From Tigriopus japonicus (Eukaryota; Arthropoda; Copepoda; Harpacticoida; Harpacticidae), in NCBI GenBank assembly GCA_010645155.1, contig CM021321.1:519689-583688 (forward strand): a stretch of 64,000 nucleotides of DNA, in the 5' to 3' direction. The notes under the pieces are model-generated. The model was not told the DNA's origin and did no database searches. It worked only from the letters and a program-made list of their open reading frames with translations. Shown here in pieces: positions 47,201-60,592 of the stretch. The position numbers were made by a program, and so were the translations under genes. Within the stretch, counting starts at the first letter, position 1. Each line of letters opens with the position of its first letter.

Positions 47201-50200
47201 CAACCAAACTTCGTGATTTCTACTTTTTCTGCGATTGAGCAAAAGTCTTTTTAAATCAAATTTGCCAATTAATTATTCCGTAGCCAAAATTTGGAAAACG
47301 TGTCTTTTTGGGTTAGTCTTTATTTAAGAGTGAAATCAAGGATTAATCTGTTGTGATCTTCTGCTCGCCGCTATGAGTAGGGAGCGGAAAAATAAAAATT
47401 CAACTGCCTAACTAACTGTTTTCCTATTCGTGAACCTTATTCTTTGTGAGGTAACACTATTTCTTGATTTTGAGCGATTTTTCTAAGGATCTCTGCACAT
47501 TCTTCTGGAAATTAACATAGTTTACTTTTTTAACTTTTTCCGATTTTTATGGGTCTCTGAAAACAAGGAATAATTTTTTAACTTATGAAATTTGAGCTTC
47601 AATTTTCGGAAAAACAGTCGGGTGGCAAAAATGCAAAATTGTGGGAGAAGCTATCAACCCTTACATGGATGATTTTTCAATGAATAAACTTACTGGACTG
47701 CATTTTGTTCATGATCAAAAAGAATCAAATCTTATAAAAGTAAAATCATAAAAAGGAAAATTTAAGTTAAAATTTAGCTACTGAAAAATCACGTATTTTT
47801 TATTTTTATGAATTGGCACGCCAATTTTACCACTGAAATAAGTATTTTTTTGTTTTCTTTGAATGGCAAAAACATGGTGTACTAACACGTTTTAAGACGT
47901 TTTTTCTTCCTTTGGTGACGTCTCGAAAAAAACGAATTTTGCATAGTTGTTGCTAATGACATGTTAAAGAGTTAGAGCATATTTTTCTTTTGAATACATA
48001 AGGAACATACCACTGCACAAGCAAAAGCCCTTTCAAACTCGGTCCGGTCTCCAATGTGCGTTATAGAAACAATGGTATTGGTCACTGGGGAAAAAATGCA
48101 CGTATTAATTGGTTTTGCATGAAGAGCAGAATATGAATATTACCTGATGTTCCAATGTTGGCTCCCATGACCATGGGAATGGCTTGCCTGGAAACAAAGA
48201 AGCATCAAGACTTATAGACAGAAAGGTTTGCACACGACACTAGTAACTAACCTTTTGAAACATAATCTTAAATTGGAGTAATTTCAAAGAAATGAAATAA
48301 AAGAATATTGATTGCTTGGCCATGATGTTTATTTCGTCCTTTTGTTCATGAGAATTTTATTTTTAGTGCTTGTCAATCCTCGTCTGGACAAAGGTAACAA
48401 CAACAGAAAAGCTTAAAAAATAGGTCACAAATATCCAGACACATATTGTTTCAATGGGAGAGCTTCTTTGCGGGTCTCCGATTCTTCTTTAACAATGAGG
48501 ACTGGCTCTCTGAATTCTCTCTCTGTTTTCACTTTAAAACTCGTTTATCAATTTCCGGACCGATTTTGGGGCGCCTTGGACGCAGAGCGTCGAAGTTATA
48601 CATGCATCTTCAAAAGTTGTACTAACGCACGTTGTAACTTTTTTTTTTGGAGTGTTGGTGCAAGGGTCGGAGGGTTGAGCCTCGCTCGGCCAGCGAAGCC
48701 AGCCATCACATCGTCCACAGTTTTTCCGATAAGCAATCGCACGTCCGGTATCAGAATGGCTTTCCGTCTGTGGGTGTGAATTAGTGTTTAAAAGTTTCCT
48801 TGAGAAAGGACCTGAGACCTCTCTCACTGTAGGAAACTGCGCTAACCACGACGCCACGTCTCCTCCCTTAAATTTTCTTAACTTAAATCAATAATTTTGA
48901 AATCTTCACCATTCCTTGTTTTCTAACCTAGAGAACTTGTTCAGTGTGTGTATAGAAACTTCTTCTGCCATTTCCATTCGCCATGCATCAATCCTGTTTT
49001 TATCTCTCTTTTTTGTAACAATGTTACATTGTTGCCTGATAATACTAAACTAAGAATTTTGATATCCAGTAGGATAAATTTTATTGCGTTCTTCTTCAAA
49101 CGAGACCTTGTTTGTAATGAGTAGACTACGTGTTTCAAGTTTCAGCTCAATCAAATGCCGAAGTGAAAAGTTATGCCTTCTCAAACTTATGTACTGAAAA
49201 GAGCATAGAATGAATGAGTTCGCCCTTTCGTGGTAAAACAATTCCCAGAAAAAGGCCAATTCATTCATTCTCGGTAGGATTTGCACTGAACTTTGAGTGA
49301 GCATAACTTTTGACTCAGACGTTCGATCGAGTTGAAAATTAAACTACGTATTTTTATCAACATAGGCAAGGTCTCATTTGCAGAAAAACGCAATTGATTT
49401 GTTCCGACTGGAAATCATGATTCTCTTCGTTGGCTTCTCGGTCCAGAGGAATTCAGTGGGTCTTTACGAAACGCCTCTGTAACTTGTAAACGCCTTCAAA
49501 CAATTCCTCAAATGGCCTTGATGACCTTATGATGAAGGGTGCCTGAAGCATGTCTTCACTTACTCAAACCAAATGATGTAAGTGTTATCAGTAGGTTAAA
49601 ATTGATTAATTACTAAAAAGTTGGCTTATTTCATACATATCTTATACTAATAGATGAAAAAAATACTTGGGTTCGCATCAAGAAAGAGGCTGGTTGCGAA
49701 GATAATTCAATAGCAATTATCTTTCCATTCAAAATAATGACATGTAATGAAAATATAAATAAAGTGTTTTCAAACATTTCGGCAAAATTTATAAAAAATA
49801 TAATGTATCAAAAATCTATCAAAAATATTTTTTAATAAATACAAGAAAACTCACGATACATTTAGGATGTCTGATGCCACCATTCCAACAATGATTGATG
49901 TGACTGTTGAAGAACTTTGAACCATGACAGTGCCCAAAACGCCCAACATTACGCCCACAATCGGGTTCTTCAGAAGCTCTGATTGTGAAAACACTTTGCT
50001 TGTGTTTTGTCCACCCAAGAGACGAAAAGCCGTGGCTAGGAAGTCCAGTGAACAAATGAAGAAGTAGAGACATCCTAACAAAAGAATAATTTTCCCCACG
50101 ACCTGAAAATGAAAACACATTCGTGATTAGTAGAGCCCGGAACAATATTTTTGAAATACATAATGTGTTAAAAAACATTTCTCCACTTTTCTTCGATTAA

Positions 50201-53030
50201 AAAAAAATATTTTGTCTGTTTCGAGGAGATATTAAATATTTTCTTGATATCTTAGACTGGGAAACATGCTTCTCGAAAATTTTAGCGAAGTAAATGATTG
50301 GTTAATGAAAAATAGGGCTTAATCAAAATGAACCAAATATACCAAAATGTCTACAAAAAAGGCATTTGCTCTAAAGCTAAACATTAAAAACATAACCATA
50401 CTGTCATATACGCATAAAAATGGTGCTAACTATTGAACAAATTGAACGCTCTATTGGGAAATTAGTTAGATGTCAAGTGTGCCCCCCAAAACAACCCATC
50501 ACATTAAACTTGCCAAGACATATTGAATGAATTGGTGCAAACAGATGAAAACACCAAATAATTGCGTTCTGAAAAAAAAAAAAACATTTTCTAAAGATCC
50601 CGCATAGTTTTCAAATATTTTGGCCTTTTGAAGAAAATATATATGTAATATTTTGATACTTTTTAGAAAATATTTTTCCGGACCCTAGACGTCCGCTAAA
50701 AATTTGCGGATGATATTTGAAGATATGAGAAATGAAAAGTTACAAGAATCTCATTTGGTAAATGGAAAGCGTTGTGGCCAAGTTTGGCACATTTTTGAAA
50801 GATTTTGTTTCTATTATTTATCATAGATATTGAATTGACCTCAGTGTTTACAGATTTACTTTCAAAAATGTTTTTCAACATCTATCGGCCTTGGTTGAAA
50901 GTAAAAAAGCACACATTAGAATAAATAATATAATTCTAATTCAATTATGAAAATATAGAAAAAGTTATAAAAGAAACTGGTGAGGATTGTTTTGATTGCT
51001 TTGGGAGAGAAACCCTTCCACGTTTTGTTTGTTAAGGTGCAGTACATCACTGCTAAAGGCAAATGTAATTTAAAAAACATTTCAGGTAAATGTGTACGAG
51101 AACGACCATTTCAATCCCCGTGAAGGAATATCCCCGTTCCTTGCCACTTTTTTAGTTGCCAATGGTATATATTGATAGTTGTTTGCATTGAAAGACGGTT
51201 CAATGTTTAATTTTGACTCCAAAGAGTTGAGGCAGACAGCCGGAATCGAACCCCAGTCCTCCGCACGACAAACCAACGCAGTAGGCACTCTGCTATGACT
51301 CACCCAACTCCATGGTGAATAATCATAAAATAGGTGTGTTATTTACTATTTAAAACAGGAACTATAGAAGGAACATTTGCGCCGTGGATGCTAGTTGACG
51401 ATCGCATCATGAACAAAGTTTTGCTAATAGCCCCACAAAGTGACCAACCAATGCGCTCTTCAAAAACAGGAGAAGTATTATTCCACATAAAAACAAATGT
51501 ACATTTTCAAGCCTTATTTTCGTTGAATACCATTTGCCCAAATGGACCAAAAGTTTGCTGAATGGTTTGATATTATTTAGCGTACACTATAATAATTTCT
51601 ATAGTACGAAATACTGATAATTAAGTCAAATTTGCATTGATAATTTTCGGGCCCCTTTTCACGTAAGATTAAAAGAATTCAAGTTAGTATGTTTGTTTGA
51701 TGCGTTACATACGTACACTTTCTGAACAAAATCGGCATATTGCTGCCTTAATTTTGTCAATGTGCAGATGTATTCTAACGTACATTTCAGGTAAATGTGT
51801 ACGAGAACGACCATATCGATATCATTAAAATTTGTCATGCTCGGAGACAAAATTTTGCTTCCATAACATGACCACGAATTTATGAAATAGCTAGCTATAT
51901 TTAGAATCATCAGTCAATAATTTCTTGAGAAACTCATCCGTGAACACCTTTAACACAAAGTGTAGAATGATTCTACATTTCTTAAGATTTTACCTAAAAC
52001 CACGGCAGAAGGAAGTGAAAGTGAAAATTTTATTTTAACGGTTGCTTAGTTTCCTGAAGTAAATTCAATTTTGCAAAAAAAAATCTGCTTGTTTAGGATG
52101 TTCCCAGAAATTCGTTTGGCCTCTAATTGATCCTCTCAGACCAAGCAACAGTTCAGTTACGGTTACGTTTCCAGTAATTGTCATCTTTTATCATATTTTC
52201 AAGCTGAATTATTTATTCAAAAAAATGATTCGTTCATATGACTAGATCTGGGTTAGTAACATGTGTGCAGAACTGGTCAGTAATGGAAAGCTTTCGCACC
52301 TCTTTTTACCTTAACACGCAACATTTGTGACTCTAGGTTTACGAAGGGAAAGAACCTCAACTTTTGATGAATGAAATGTGCACCCTAAAAGGCCCTGATA
52401 CATCAATGTCCTGTTGACTTATCTGCTCTTTTTAAGCAAGAAAAAATGTCAACGAGAAATTGAAAGTCTATGAATTTAGATTTCATAAAACATGAAGTCT
52501 CTCTGGAGTTTCGCAAAATCGCGCAATTTTTGAATTGATGTTCATATATCTTGCTCATACTGACATCTGACCTCTTGAAAAGATTTAATGAGGTTCAACC
52601 ATAGGCAAAAACTATTAAGCATAGAAAATTAGCTTTGCGAGGTTGATTAAATGTAAATCAATGGTCCTTTTCCAGTGTTTTGGAACCACTTGGAATTCCA
52701 AGAATTTTCAAAATTTGGCTTCTAATAGTAATGATAATTTCTAATAGTTGTAAACCGCGAAATTCATGATTGCACCACTGTTAAGTTTGGATCATTTCGT
52801 TACTTTTAAATTTGTGATTCAGACTAATTCAAGTTAAAATCTAAACAATCCAAATAACAAACTTTTGGTGGAATTGTTGTTACGCTTATCAAAACTAAAC
52901 GAAAAAAAGCCTTGAAGCATTTTGAAGTTGCTTACAAAACTAAAGCAGTTTTAATCAAATATTTTCTCAAGGTTTTAGCCCAACGAAGACGACTTACCTT
53001 GAAGCCTGTTGGAATCTTAAGCGATGTCAT
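44258..53030 (-). CDS. SLC34: sodium-dependent phosphate cotransporter, SLC34 (NaPi-II) type, 538 aa
   Basis: Exons, high to low: 53030-52998, 50102-49855, 48187-48144, 48084-48011, 47007-46819, 46758-46483, 45919-45537, 45475-45239 and 44390-44258; 1617 nt with TGA at 44260-44258. The family imports inorganic phosphate with Na+ across the plasma membrane. Both inverted-repeat QSSS motifs are present (VQSSSTVTS at 72-80, VQSSSVFTSTLTPL from 320), with the partner motifs MGANIGTSVTNT (101-112) and TLGSNVGTTTT. A large loop (about 200-245) carries sequons NQT, NAT and NSS and two Cys, as in the glycosylated extracellular loop of the family. The conserved FLPEWMRSLEPLD precedes a cytoplasmic tail with CCRK. 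The N-terminus is shorter than in vertebrates. An in-frame TAG in the same exon fixes the ATG, and an acceptor at 53049-53048 implies a 5' UTR intron. Confidence 0.93.
44504..45085. mobile_element. hAT-family relic in transporter intron 8
   Basis: Ends CAGGGCCGGGAAATATG and, as reverse complement, TAGGGCTCGGAAAAATATT. The interior resembles 18118-18946. No matching 8-bp duplication remains. Confidence 0.6.
48530..48867 (-). repeat. SINE-A copy 2, uninterrupted
   Basis: On the minus strand it begins near 48867 with GGAGGAGACGTGGCGTCGTG. The body includes 'CTAATTCACACCCACAGACGG' and 'GGCTCAACCCTCCGACCC'. It matches the split copy at 1201-2770. In intron 2 of the transporter gene, same orientation. 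Confidence 0.75.
49035..49420. mobile_element. foldback element, uninterrupted copy
   Basis: The arms pair through 'GCGTTCTTCTTCAAACGAGACC' against 'GGTCTCATTTGCAGAAAAACGC' and around a central hairpin near 49205-49265 (GAATGAATGAGTT / AATTCATTCATTC). Same family as 6745-8172. In transporter intron 2. Confidence 0.75.
50131..50687. mobile_element. hAT-family relic in transporter intron 1
   Basis: Ends TAGAGCCCGGAACAATATT and, as reverse complement, TAGGGTCCGGAAAAATATT. Related to 18118-18946. Flanks do not show a matching duplication. Confidence 0.65.
51015..51306 (-). repeat. SINE-C copy 3
   Basis: Head at the right end with B box GGTTCGATTCC and A-box-like remnants. The body shares 'GTTTGCATTGAAAGACGG' with 3535-3988. 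In transporter intron 1. Confidence 0.7.
51077..51814 (+). repeat. 33-bp direct repeat pair
   Basis: The same 33 bp, starting ACATTTCAGGTAAATGTGTA, occur at 51077-51109 and 51782-51814. The first copy lies inside the SINE-C region. Origin unexplained. Confidence 0.7.
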
Positions 53031-53047
53031 GGTGAGTGGTGACTAAT

Positions 53048-53806
53048 CTGGAAACAAACAGAACTCGTCAGGGCCTCTATGAAATCCGATCGTGATATTT
53101 TTTGTCAACATTGCATTCGTAAAAAAGCTCCCGTTCCCTTAAAAGCCAAGCTCCAGAAGGCAGGAAATCAACTCCCAAATTACCACATTCACTCACACAT
53201 TCCCTATCCCAACCCTCTAGAAACGCAGTTGACTTTTATGGTCGAGGCATGAGCCTATTGATGTATGCTTCCGGTGGATTCGTATGACGTAAAGCCAAGC
53301 AGTTATGCAAGAGAAATGTCCCATCATGCTAGAAACCATCAGTGTCAAATCAATTCAAAGGTAAAAATAGGTCTGTCGAACTATAGACTAATAAAGTTCC
53401 TCCCATTTTAGTCAACAAACAGATTTGTGTCGTCTTCAAAATATTACTTAGACGACACAATCAACCTCTATTATTCTGTACATTGGGTTACATGTTCTTC
53501 AAAATATATGTGTTGAATGTTAATTTAACGTTAATTTCTTCATTGATATGTCCTTAATCATCTTTTTGGTCAAATATAAGTTACGAGATATTGAAATTAA
53601 ATGGTTTTATCTACAGCTTTTGATACTTCAAGACAGTGAAGTACAGGTGCCATAGATGTCGTTAAATTCGAAAAATACCAGACAATAATACCAGATAAAT
53701 ACCATAGATAAATACCAATAAATACCAGACAATACAATAAAAACCAAGCAAGCACACTCTGAAATAAAGTAAAAAGTAAACTATTTAGCTTTGCCTTCAC
53801 TTTGCT
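53048..53806. other. presumed 5' region of transporter gene
   Basis: The acceptor at 53049-53048 on the minus strand indicates that the transporter's 5' UTR is spliced, so an untranslated first exon must lie at higher coordinates. It cannot be placed. A short microsatellite-like run of AATACCA words occurs at 53690-53745. Confidence 0.35.
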
Positions 53807-54005
53807 TTGAGGCTTTTGTTTGTTGGTTCCATAATGACGAAAATAACTTCGTGCCGTAATGTATGTGCCAAATCTGAACCTTCAAATTTAAGTTGTGGCG
53901 TTCTTCATGGGAGCATATTGAGCCCTTTGATTTTCATAATAGATATTCAGCAGCTGCCATCATTCATCCACTTTAAAACTTCAGTGTTTTTTGTGGAAAA
54001 TTTCT
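53807..54005 (+). pseudogene. non-LTR reverse transcriptase fossil
   Basis: An open frame with LSCGVLHGSILSPLIFIIDI corresponds to the conserved 'GVPQGSxLGPLLFxIYIND' motif of LINE reverse transcriptases. It is only about 65 codons long, without the catalytic YADD region or an endonuclease. A decayed fragment. Confidence 0.65.
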
Positions 54006-55686
54006 AAAAAAACTTTAGTCAAAATGAAACTCAAAACTTTTTTAACTATGTTAAACTCGATTAATAATCATTACTTGAAAAGAAAACAAAATAATAATTG
54101 CCTTTCGTGAGCAGCAATGAAAGTTTGTACCAAGGTAAGCAAGTTCTGCTAGATGAAGAACCAAAAAAAAGTTTGAAAAGCCATTTGGTTGAATAAATTC
54201 GAAAGGTTTATGTTACTTTAGAAAAAAGTGGTTGCAAGTTGCATTAGATTTGTTTTTTGAAGGCTGTTCCGTAAGAGACAGTCCACCTATTTTGTAAAAT
54301 AAATTTATGAATGGAATAAGGCACTGAATATGGCTATCAACAAGCACAATCAGCCAGGCAGGCAGTGGTAATGAACTAGATTCATCCGAAAATATCATGC
54401 ATCAGGGCTGACATGAATGACAAGGTGTTTGTCTCGATCGAAATAATAATCACCAAGCATATCGCCTCAAGTGTCGCTTCAAGTACTTCGAGTTTTGATT
54501 CCCTGACATACGATTCTGGCTTTTCTTTATGAAGTACGCACACGGTGTCTAAGAATTGATGGTGCAACGAAACAAAATCAGAAAGAATATAGCTTAAAGA
54601 GATTTTCAGCTTTCATTTTTGTTTTTCTAACATTAAAACTTACATTGTGTAAGTTAAAATAGAGTGATATGAAGTCTGTCTTTGGGGAAAGCACTCCTAC
54701 AACATTGTAGTTTTATTAATTAACGTCTGCTCGGCCGCAAATATCCGGGTCACCATGAAATAATGGTTCTTAGTTAACAGAATAAATTATGTTTTTTGAT
54801 AACTTTACTACATTAACCATTTCAGTTATAATTATTTTCAAGTACAATTTACCTGTCATCTCAAGATACTCACACTTAAAATTATTCTGCAGGAAATATT
54901 GGTCTTCGCTTTAGAATAGTCTTTGAAAATATGTAAGGTCAATTTAGAAACGCATGTGGTTCTGGATATTGAGACACATTTGATTATTTAAACAGAATAT
55001 TAAATTTTATAACCTTTTCTGTCATTTGCCATTTAAATGATATATAGCATGACAAGCTCTGCTTTATGATCACGAAACCATATGGTTCACATTTTTTTGA
55101 ATAAAACTTCCTTGGTTTGATTCAAATTGATAAAGATTGGAAAAGCACAAGATTTTGGTTAAACTTACAATTTCAAACAAGCGTAAATGTGGCACTTTTT
55201 GAAAAAATGGCATATTTTTAGTCAGTTCTTTTAAATTAAAAAAAAGACCTTTACCGTTGTCGTACGTTACTTTGTTTTCATGCCGTACGAGGGTTAGTTA
55301 CATAAGCTCAGTTTGTCGGTTTGTTTCTTCTCCAAAATCAAAGCTTGACGGCGAATAAGTTACATAAAACCACATATAGTACAATAGAAGGCCTTTTACA
55401 CCAAAACATCCCCCTCCAACAAACCTATCTTCACCAATTGAAAACCCATTCAAATCGTCTTACCCAAAACTGTGAATCGTAAGGTGTGATACCCAAAATC
55501 TCCCATCACATGTTTACACACTTTTTTCAATAATAGGCGTTGAAATTTCTGTTTATTCCCGAACTGAGCTCCTGGTATCGATCACAGATCTCTCCCTCCT
55601 GCCTGAGATGACTGAAGTACGCAGTCGGTCTACCTTGTTCGTTTGTACGTACGATCCAAGTTCTAGCAAGGTATGCAAGGTGCAAG
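54006..55686. other. intergenic, no gene supported
   Basis: Short minus-strand frames at 54213-54398 and 54382-54567 have no splice context. Otherwise AT-rich. Confidence 0.35.
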
Positions 55687-56088
55687 TTAGGGACTCGCCG
55701 CAACTGGTTTCATTGAGACACACACATCACACGTACAAGCCCAATACACCGACTCAAAACCAATGGTTAGATACTGCAAAAAGGCTTGGAATGTCTTTTC
55801 TCTTAGTAATAAGGAAGATGAGTCTATTAGGGGAAAGTTTCTGCTTGTAAAAATGAAAGTTATGTAATCGTAAAAATCAGGAATAAATATGGTGCCCAAG
55901 TTGAAACTACCTGGGGAGGACATATTTTCGGTTTGGAATGCAAGTCCTAAATTGAAAACTAAACATACCGTTTGAATTCCGTTTTGGAATCCATATGCTA
56001 ACAAGATTGTCACGTGCTTTTTGAACATGGTTGGGATTGCCTGAGAGAGTGCATTACATGAAGATCTTGAGCTTTTAGAATGCCACAT
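55687..56088 (-). other. unassigned 133-codon ORF
   Basis: Starts at a true ATG (56088) and runs 133 codons with moderately hydrophobic stretches (for example HVTILLAYGFQNGIQTVCLV). No family was recognised and no splice partners seen. Could be chance. Confidence 0.2.
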
Positions 56089-56105
56089 ACTTCAACAGCT
56101 TAAAT

Positions 56106-56333
56106 CAGTGGTCGGCAACAGATTTTTGGCCAGAGCCCATCAAGCTTGATGTCCCTTAATATGGGGCCTAAAAAACAGAAGCTAATGGGTACAAGGACCA
56201 ACAAGTAAGCGATCACAGGGTTGTGAGCCAACAAGCATAATACTGTGAATAGCCTTTGGGCCCACTTTTTTGGTTTTTCCACTTAGCTATTGGGCTTATT
56301 TGAGGGCCCCGGCCCACTGGTTGCCGACCCCTG
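56106..56333. mobile_element. hAT-type MITE, 228 bp
   Basis: Ends CAGTGGTCGGCAAC / GTTGCCGACCCCTG, flanked by GCTTAAAT (56098-56105) and ACTTAAAT (56334-56341), an 8-bp duplication with one mismatch. Same family as 19685-19910. Confidence 0.85.
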
Positions 56334-56581
56334 ACTTAAATGCTTGCTGCACATATCAATGAAAACTAAATTTACTTCAATTTTTTTTATCGATTTTTAT
56401 TTACAATTTGCAACTTTTACAACATTACAAATTCATAACAACATTTACAACTTTATTTTCATTCAAACCAGAGATGAGAAGTAATTGTAAATAATTTCTT
56501 TTGAGCCAAGTAACTTTAATTGCAAATAATTACTTTTTTTGAGCCAAATACTTTTGATAGTGATATCTTAATTGTCATGAA

Positions 56582-57121
56582 AAGGGCCCGAAAATACTTT
56601 TTAAATTAAGTATTTTAAATTATTTATCAACTTTTCCTCGATTTTTTTAAGTATTTTGGCTTTTTCAAGGAAAAATAAATATTTTCTCGAATATTTGAGT
56701 CAAAAAAAAATTTCAGGCAAAATTGAGGAAATGAATGAACGACCAATGCTCAATAGGGCTTACCAAAAATGAACCCAAAATACAAAAACCTCTACAAAAT
56801 GGCATTTGTCCTGAAATTTGACATTCACAACCAAAACTAGTGTCCTACACTAAAAAAAACTGCGCCATCTATTGAGAAAATCTGAAAATTGTATTTTTGA
56901 ATTAATTACATTCAAGTTAGCCTCCAAAAAAGGCCAAATACATCAAATTCACCAGAAACAAATTTGGAAAATGGGTGAGTAAAGAAAAAAACACCAAATA
57001 ATGACCTTGTCAAAGTAATATTTCTTAAATATCCAGCGTTATTCCAAAAATTTTGGCCTTTTGAAAAAAAAATGTAAATTGGATATTTTGTCACTTTTTG
57101 CAAATATTTTTCCGGGCCCTA
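56582..57121. mobile_element. hAT-type element, 540 bp
   Basis: Left end AAGGGCCCGAAAATAC, right end reverse complement TAGGGCCCGGAAAAATATT, flanked by GTCATGAA (56574-56581) and GTCATTAA (57122-57129). Member of the 18118-18946 family. Confidence 0.78.
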
Positions 57122-57129
57122 GTCATTAA

Positions 57130-60100
57130 TTACAATATGAGCCACGTAATTGTTAATAATTACATTTTTGGATAAGTTCTTGATTGACGGATTTTAATGT
57201 ACAAATTATTCGATGGGATAACATAACACCATGAAAAAAATAATTCATTTTGGGTTATTGATAAAGTTCTGAATTTTCCATCTAAAATTTTGAAGGAATG
57301 GTTAAGTGGGCAGATCTTGTCGAATATAATGCAAACATAAATAGATAAAAATATGATGATATTGTGATGATCCATGGTTGCTTTGCCATATTTCATTTTT
57401 AAAGGCCGCTAATTCAGGGCCGCCCTGTTCAAGAAATAAGCATATTCCAGAACAATTACGTGAAAAAATAGTTTCTCTCACGTTCTAATCAAGAAATGAG
57501 GAAATTATTTCATGCATTACCTAACAATTGAAGGCCCAGCTTAGGCACAAAAAGCAAAATGTACTGGTTACTTAAAATGACAAGAGTCCAACGAGGACGC
57601 ACGAGAAATAGGAGCACAGGGTAAAAAGTAAGTCTTGACAACGGATGTCCAGGGTAGGTGTCAAGATTCTGATTCCTTATTCAATGTGTGAGGTGTAATT
57701 TGAATGCTAAACATTTATCGCATTACTATTTTAGTTACATATGTGCTCCCCAGTAAATCCGACACAAAAAGTAGGGTAGATTAGTAAATCATAAGTTTGG
57801 ATTTATGGATGGAAGTCAAAACACGGAGAATGTATTATGATTTGCCAACCATCCTCATTTCAAACTTGTTAAAACATAAAAATGGCGGTTGTTATAACGA
57901 GATTGATTTCACATCACATTTCAAACCAATCCAAGATCAGTTACGATATTTTTGTGTTTTGAAACAAAAAAGTCATGGTGTGTGAACAATAATTAAGGCC
58001 AATGATATTGCCCAAATCGACCAGGGTTGTTTTGCCACCACAGGGTGCATGTTTTCATTTTTTTTCTTTAGATTGAAGGTCATCCTTGCCAGGACTAATC
58101 TTAACCTTTAAAAGACGCTTGGCCTAAAGAGGATTTTTTCATTTTGAGAAAAAGACTGATCCCAGGTAAGATGTGCTGATTTGTGTGGAAGCCATATAGC
58201 CAGGGTTGGTTAAGGGATTATCCCTGGGATCCCGGGATTCCAGGATCAACGGGATTCTAAGATTAACGGGATCTCGGGAGGGCATTTTTTTATTCGAAAA
58301 ATGGGCTGAACGGGATTTTCTGTATCCAAAAAAAAATCGGACGGAATTTTCTTACTGAAAAGGGGATTTTCCAAAATTTGAATACTTTCAAGAATTTTAA
58401 AAGTGCAAAAATAAAAGAAATATCTGGCATGGAATTGTAACTTTACTACATTTGTACATTTATTTCCAATCACGAGATAAAGGCACAAGTAAAAATCACG
58501 TTATATCACGTTATATATCCTGTGGTATAAAATTATGAAAATTCCGGATAATCCGGTTTATTTCGTCCCCAGGATTCCAAAGACGGGATTTTCTTTGACG
58601 GTACGGGATTAAATCAATACTGCATATGGGTGACAGAAATATCGACTTGTTTTCAAATTGCCTCATAGATGGCATCATTGTGCATATATTTTAAAAGTTG
58701 TTGACGCTTAATTGGAAAGTTCCAAGAAGTAATGCTTAACAAATTGCAGAATCAAAACTTTGTTTTGACCCTGTTCAAGAAGAGCGTTAAAATTTAATTT
58801 CCGATCAAAGCTAATCTTTTCTCTTGATTCATCAAACGACTTCGAGAATTGATTGAACTCAATTCGCAATTGATTCTAATAATTTGATCAAAAAAAAACA
58901 ATCATTTCAATCAATTATTTTGGAATTATTTTTCAAACCCGTTGAGTGAATACCTGGAACTAAACGTTGACTTCATGGTCATGGACATCAAATCGCTTGT
59001 CATTCATTAAAAAGTATCGATAAACAGTGGATGGCTAGTTGTACATGCTCAAGAAAAAGCCTTCACCCATCGCTTATTTTGCTCCACTGTATCAAAGTAC
59101 TCTATTCTTATTCAACAACACGCCTCGGAAACACGAATCTTCCATTCTCCGATCATGTAGTCCTTCACAAAAGTTAGAGCTAAATTAACATACAAGGACT
59201 CACAAGAGATCACTGAAGACTTTAAGGCTATGAATTGGCGCTAGTACGTCATTTGTATGGTATGAACTTTGTGGTACAATAGTGAGGGAAATGCCAAAAA
59301 TCCTCAGGCTCGTACCTGAATAAACCCAAGGAAAAACATGTAAAGGAAGTCTTGTGCTAACTCTTTTTGTGAGGAAAACATGGAATCTTGGATATGCTAT
59401 AAATTTTAGCCAAAAGATCAAAAAACCAAATGAAATACATGTTGGAATAGCATTAATACAGCTAGGGAAAATTGGTCTCTCATCAGAGGACCTTAATATC
59501 TTAGGTCTTATCTAAAATGGTGTGCTTGGTCAAATTTTTCCTAAATTGCATTATTTAGAATATACTAAAACTAACGGGAAACGAATGGTTGATATTGCTT
59601 GCATCTGCATATTTGATTCCTATTTGAAATATTTTGGTAACGATTCTCAACATTTGAAACTTCAGGAAAAGTTTTATTATAAAAATACTAAACCGAAGGC
59701 CATCCCAGGCAAGATTGGATTAAAGGTTATACATGTTAGGTTTTTGTTGAAAAGCTTGTAGAGACGTAGTGATAATGGTATATAAGATTTAAAACCAGCT
59801 ACAAAAACATTAGAAAAATAGTCACAGGAAATTCAAAAGCAGGCTGAAAATACCCTGCTCTTAGTTAACTATTGATTATACAATAGAGGTATGTAATTCG
59901 CGTTGGGCGAGAGCTCTGTACGTATTAGAATGTGATAGAGCCAGAACATCACATGAATGGATGTTCCAAGAAAGGTACCATGCTTACATTTATGTAAGAC
60001 ATAAATCTTACTCCACTTCAGTTTGTCTTGTTCTTAAAAGCAAAAGCAAGTCCCAGAGAGATTCGACAACGAAAAGCACAAATTTCAATAAATAAACAAA

Positions 60101-60440
60101 ATGATCAACCGTTTTGCAAGGCTTGTACAATTAATTCATCCGTAAGCGGCTCTTTTCTGATGATAAAGGAGATCAACTCGAGTGAAACTGACTAAAAAAG
60201 ATGTGATTTAAAAAGAACTCTCATGGTTTCTGGTCGCCTGAAGAGGTTGGTCAAAGCCCGGCCAACCAAAACAACGATATGATAAGTTAGTAACTGGACC
60301 ATCAGAAAGGTCATCAGGAGGGATTTTAGGATTTTTGGCTAAAGCTCGAGCCACCAAACACCATGTGCTCATAGCAGATTCTGGCGAAGTTACACATGGT
60401 CTCAATTTACTAGGGATGTGCCCAGATCAATCATGAATGT
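57130..60440. other. intergenic, no gene supported
   Basis: Includes a block at 58200-58620 with repeated CGGGAT words that starts hAT-like (CAGGGTTGGTTAAGGG) but has no identifiable second end. A 79-codon plus-strand frame at 59522-59761 has no recognisable motif. Confidence 0.3.
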
Positions 60441-60592
60441 AAGGCTCGGAGACATATTCAGTTTTTCTGTGGAGCAGAAATTCCAGACGTTCCAAGGAGT
60501 AGGGTCAGCTGACGATCAGCCAACAGCAAACGCTACGTTGTGAAACGTCTGGGATTCTGCTCCGCAGAAAAACTGAATATTTATCCGAGAGG
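60441..60592. repeat. short inverted-repeat MITE
   Basis: 'TATTCAGTTTTTCTGTGGAG' pairs with 'CTCCGCAGAAAAACTGAATA', and CCAGACGTT with AACGTCTGG. Outer bases CTCGGAGA / TATCCGAG extend the pairing. Confidence 0.7.

Noticed and set aside
46786..47238. 150-codon plus-strand frame
   Set aside because: Runs antisense to exon 5 of the phosphate transporter and into its intron; the minus strand carries the conserved protein.
58200..58620. Possible hAT element starting CAGGGTTGGTTAAGGG
   Set aside because: No inverted partner end or 8-bp duplication was found downstream.
60208..60405. 65-codon minus-strand frame
   Set aside because: No ATG context, splice sites or recognisable domain; compatible with chance.
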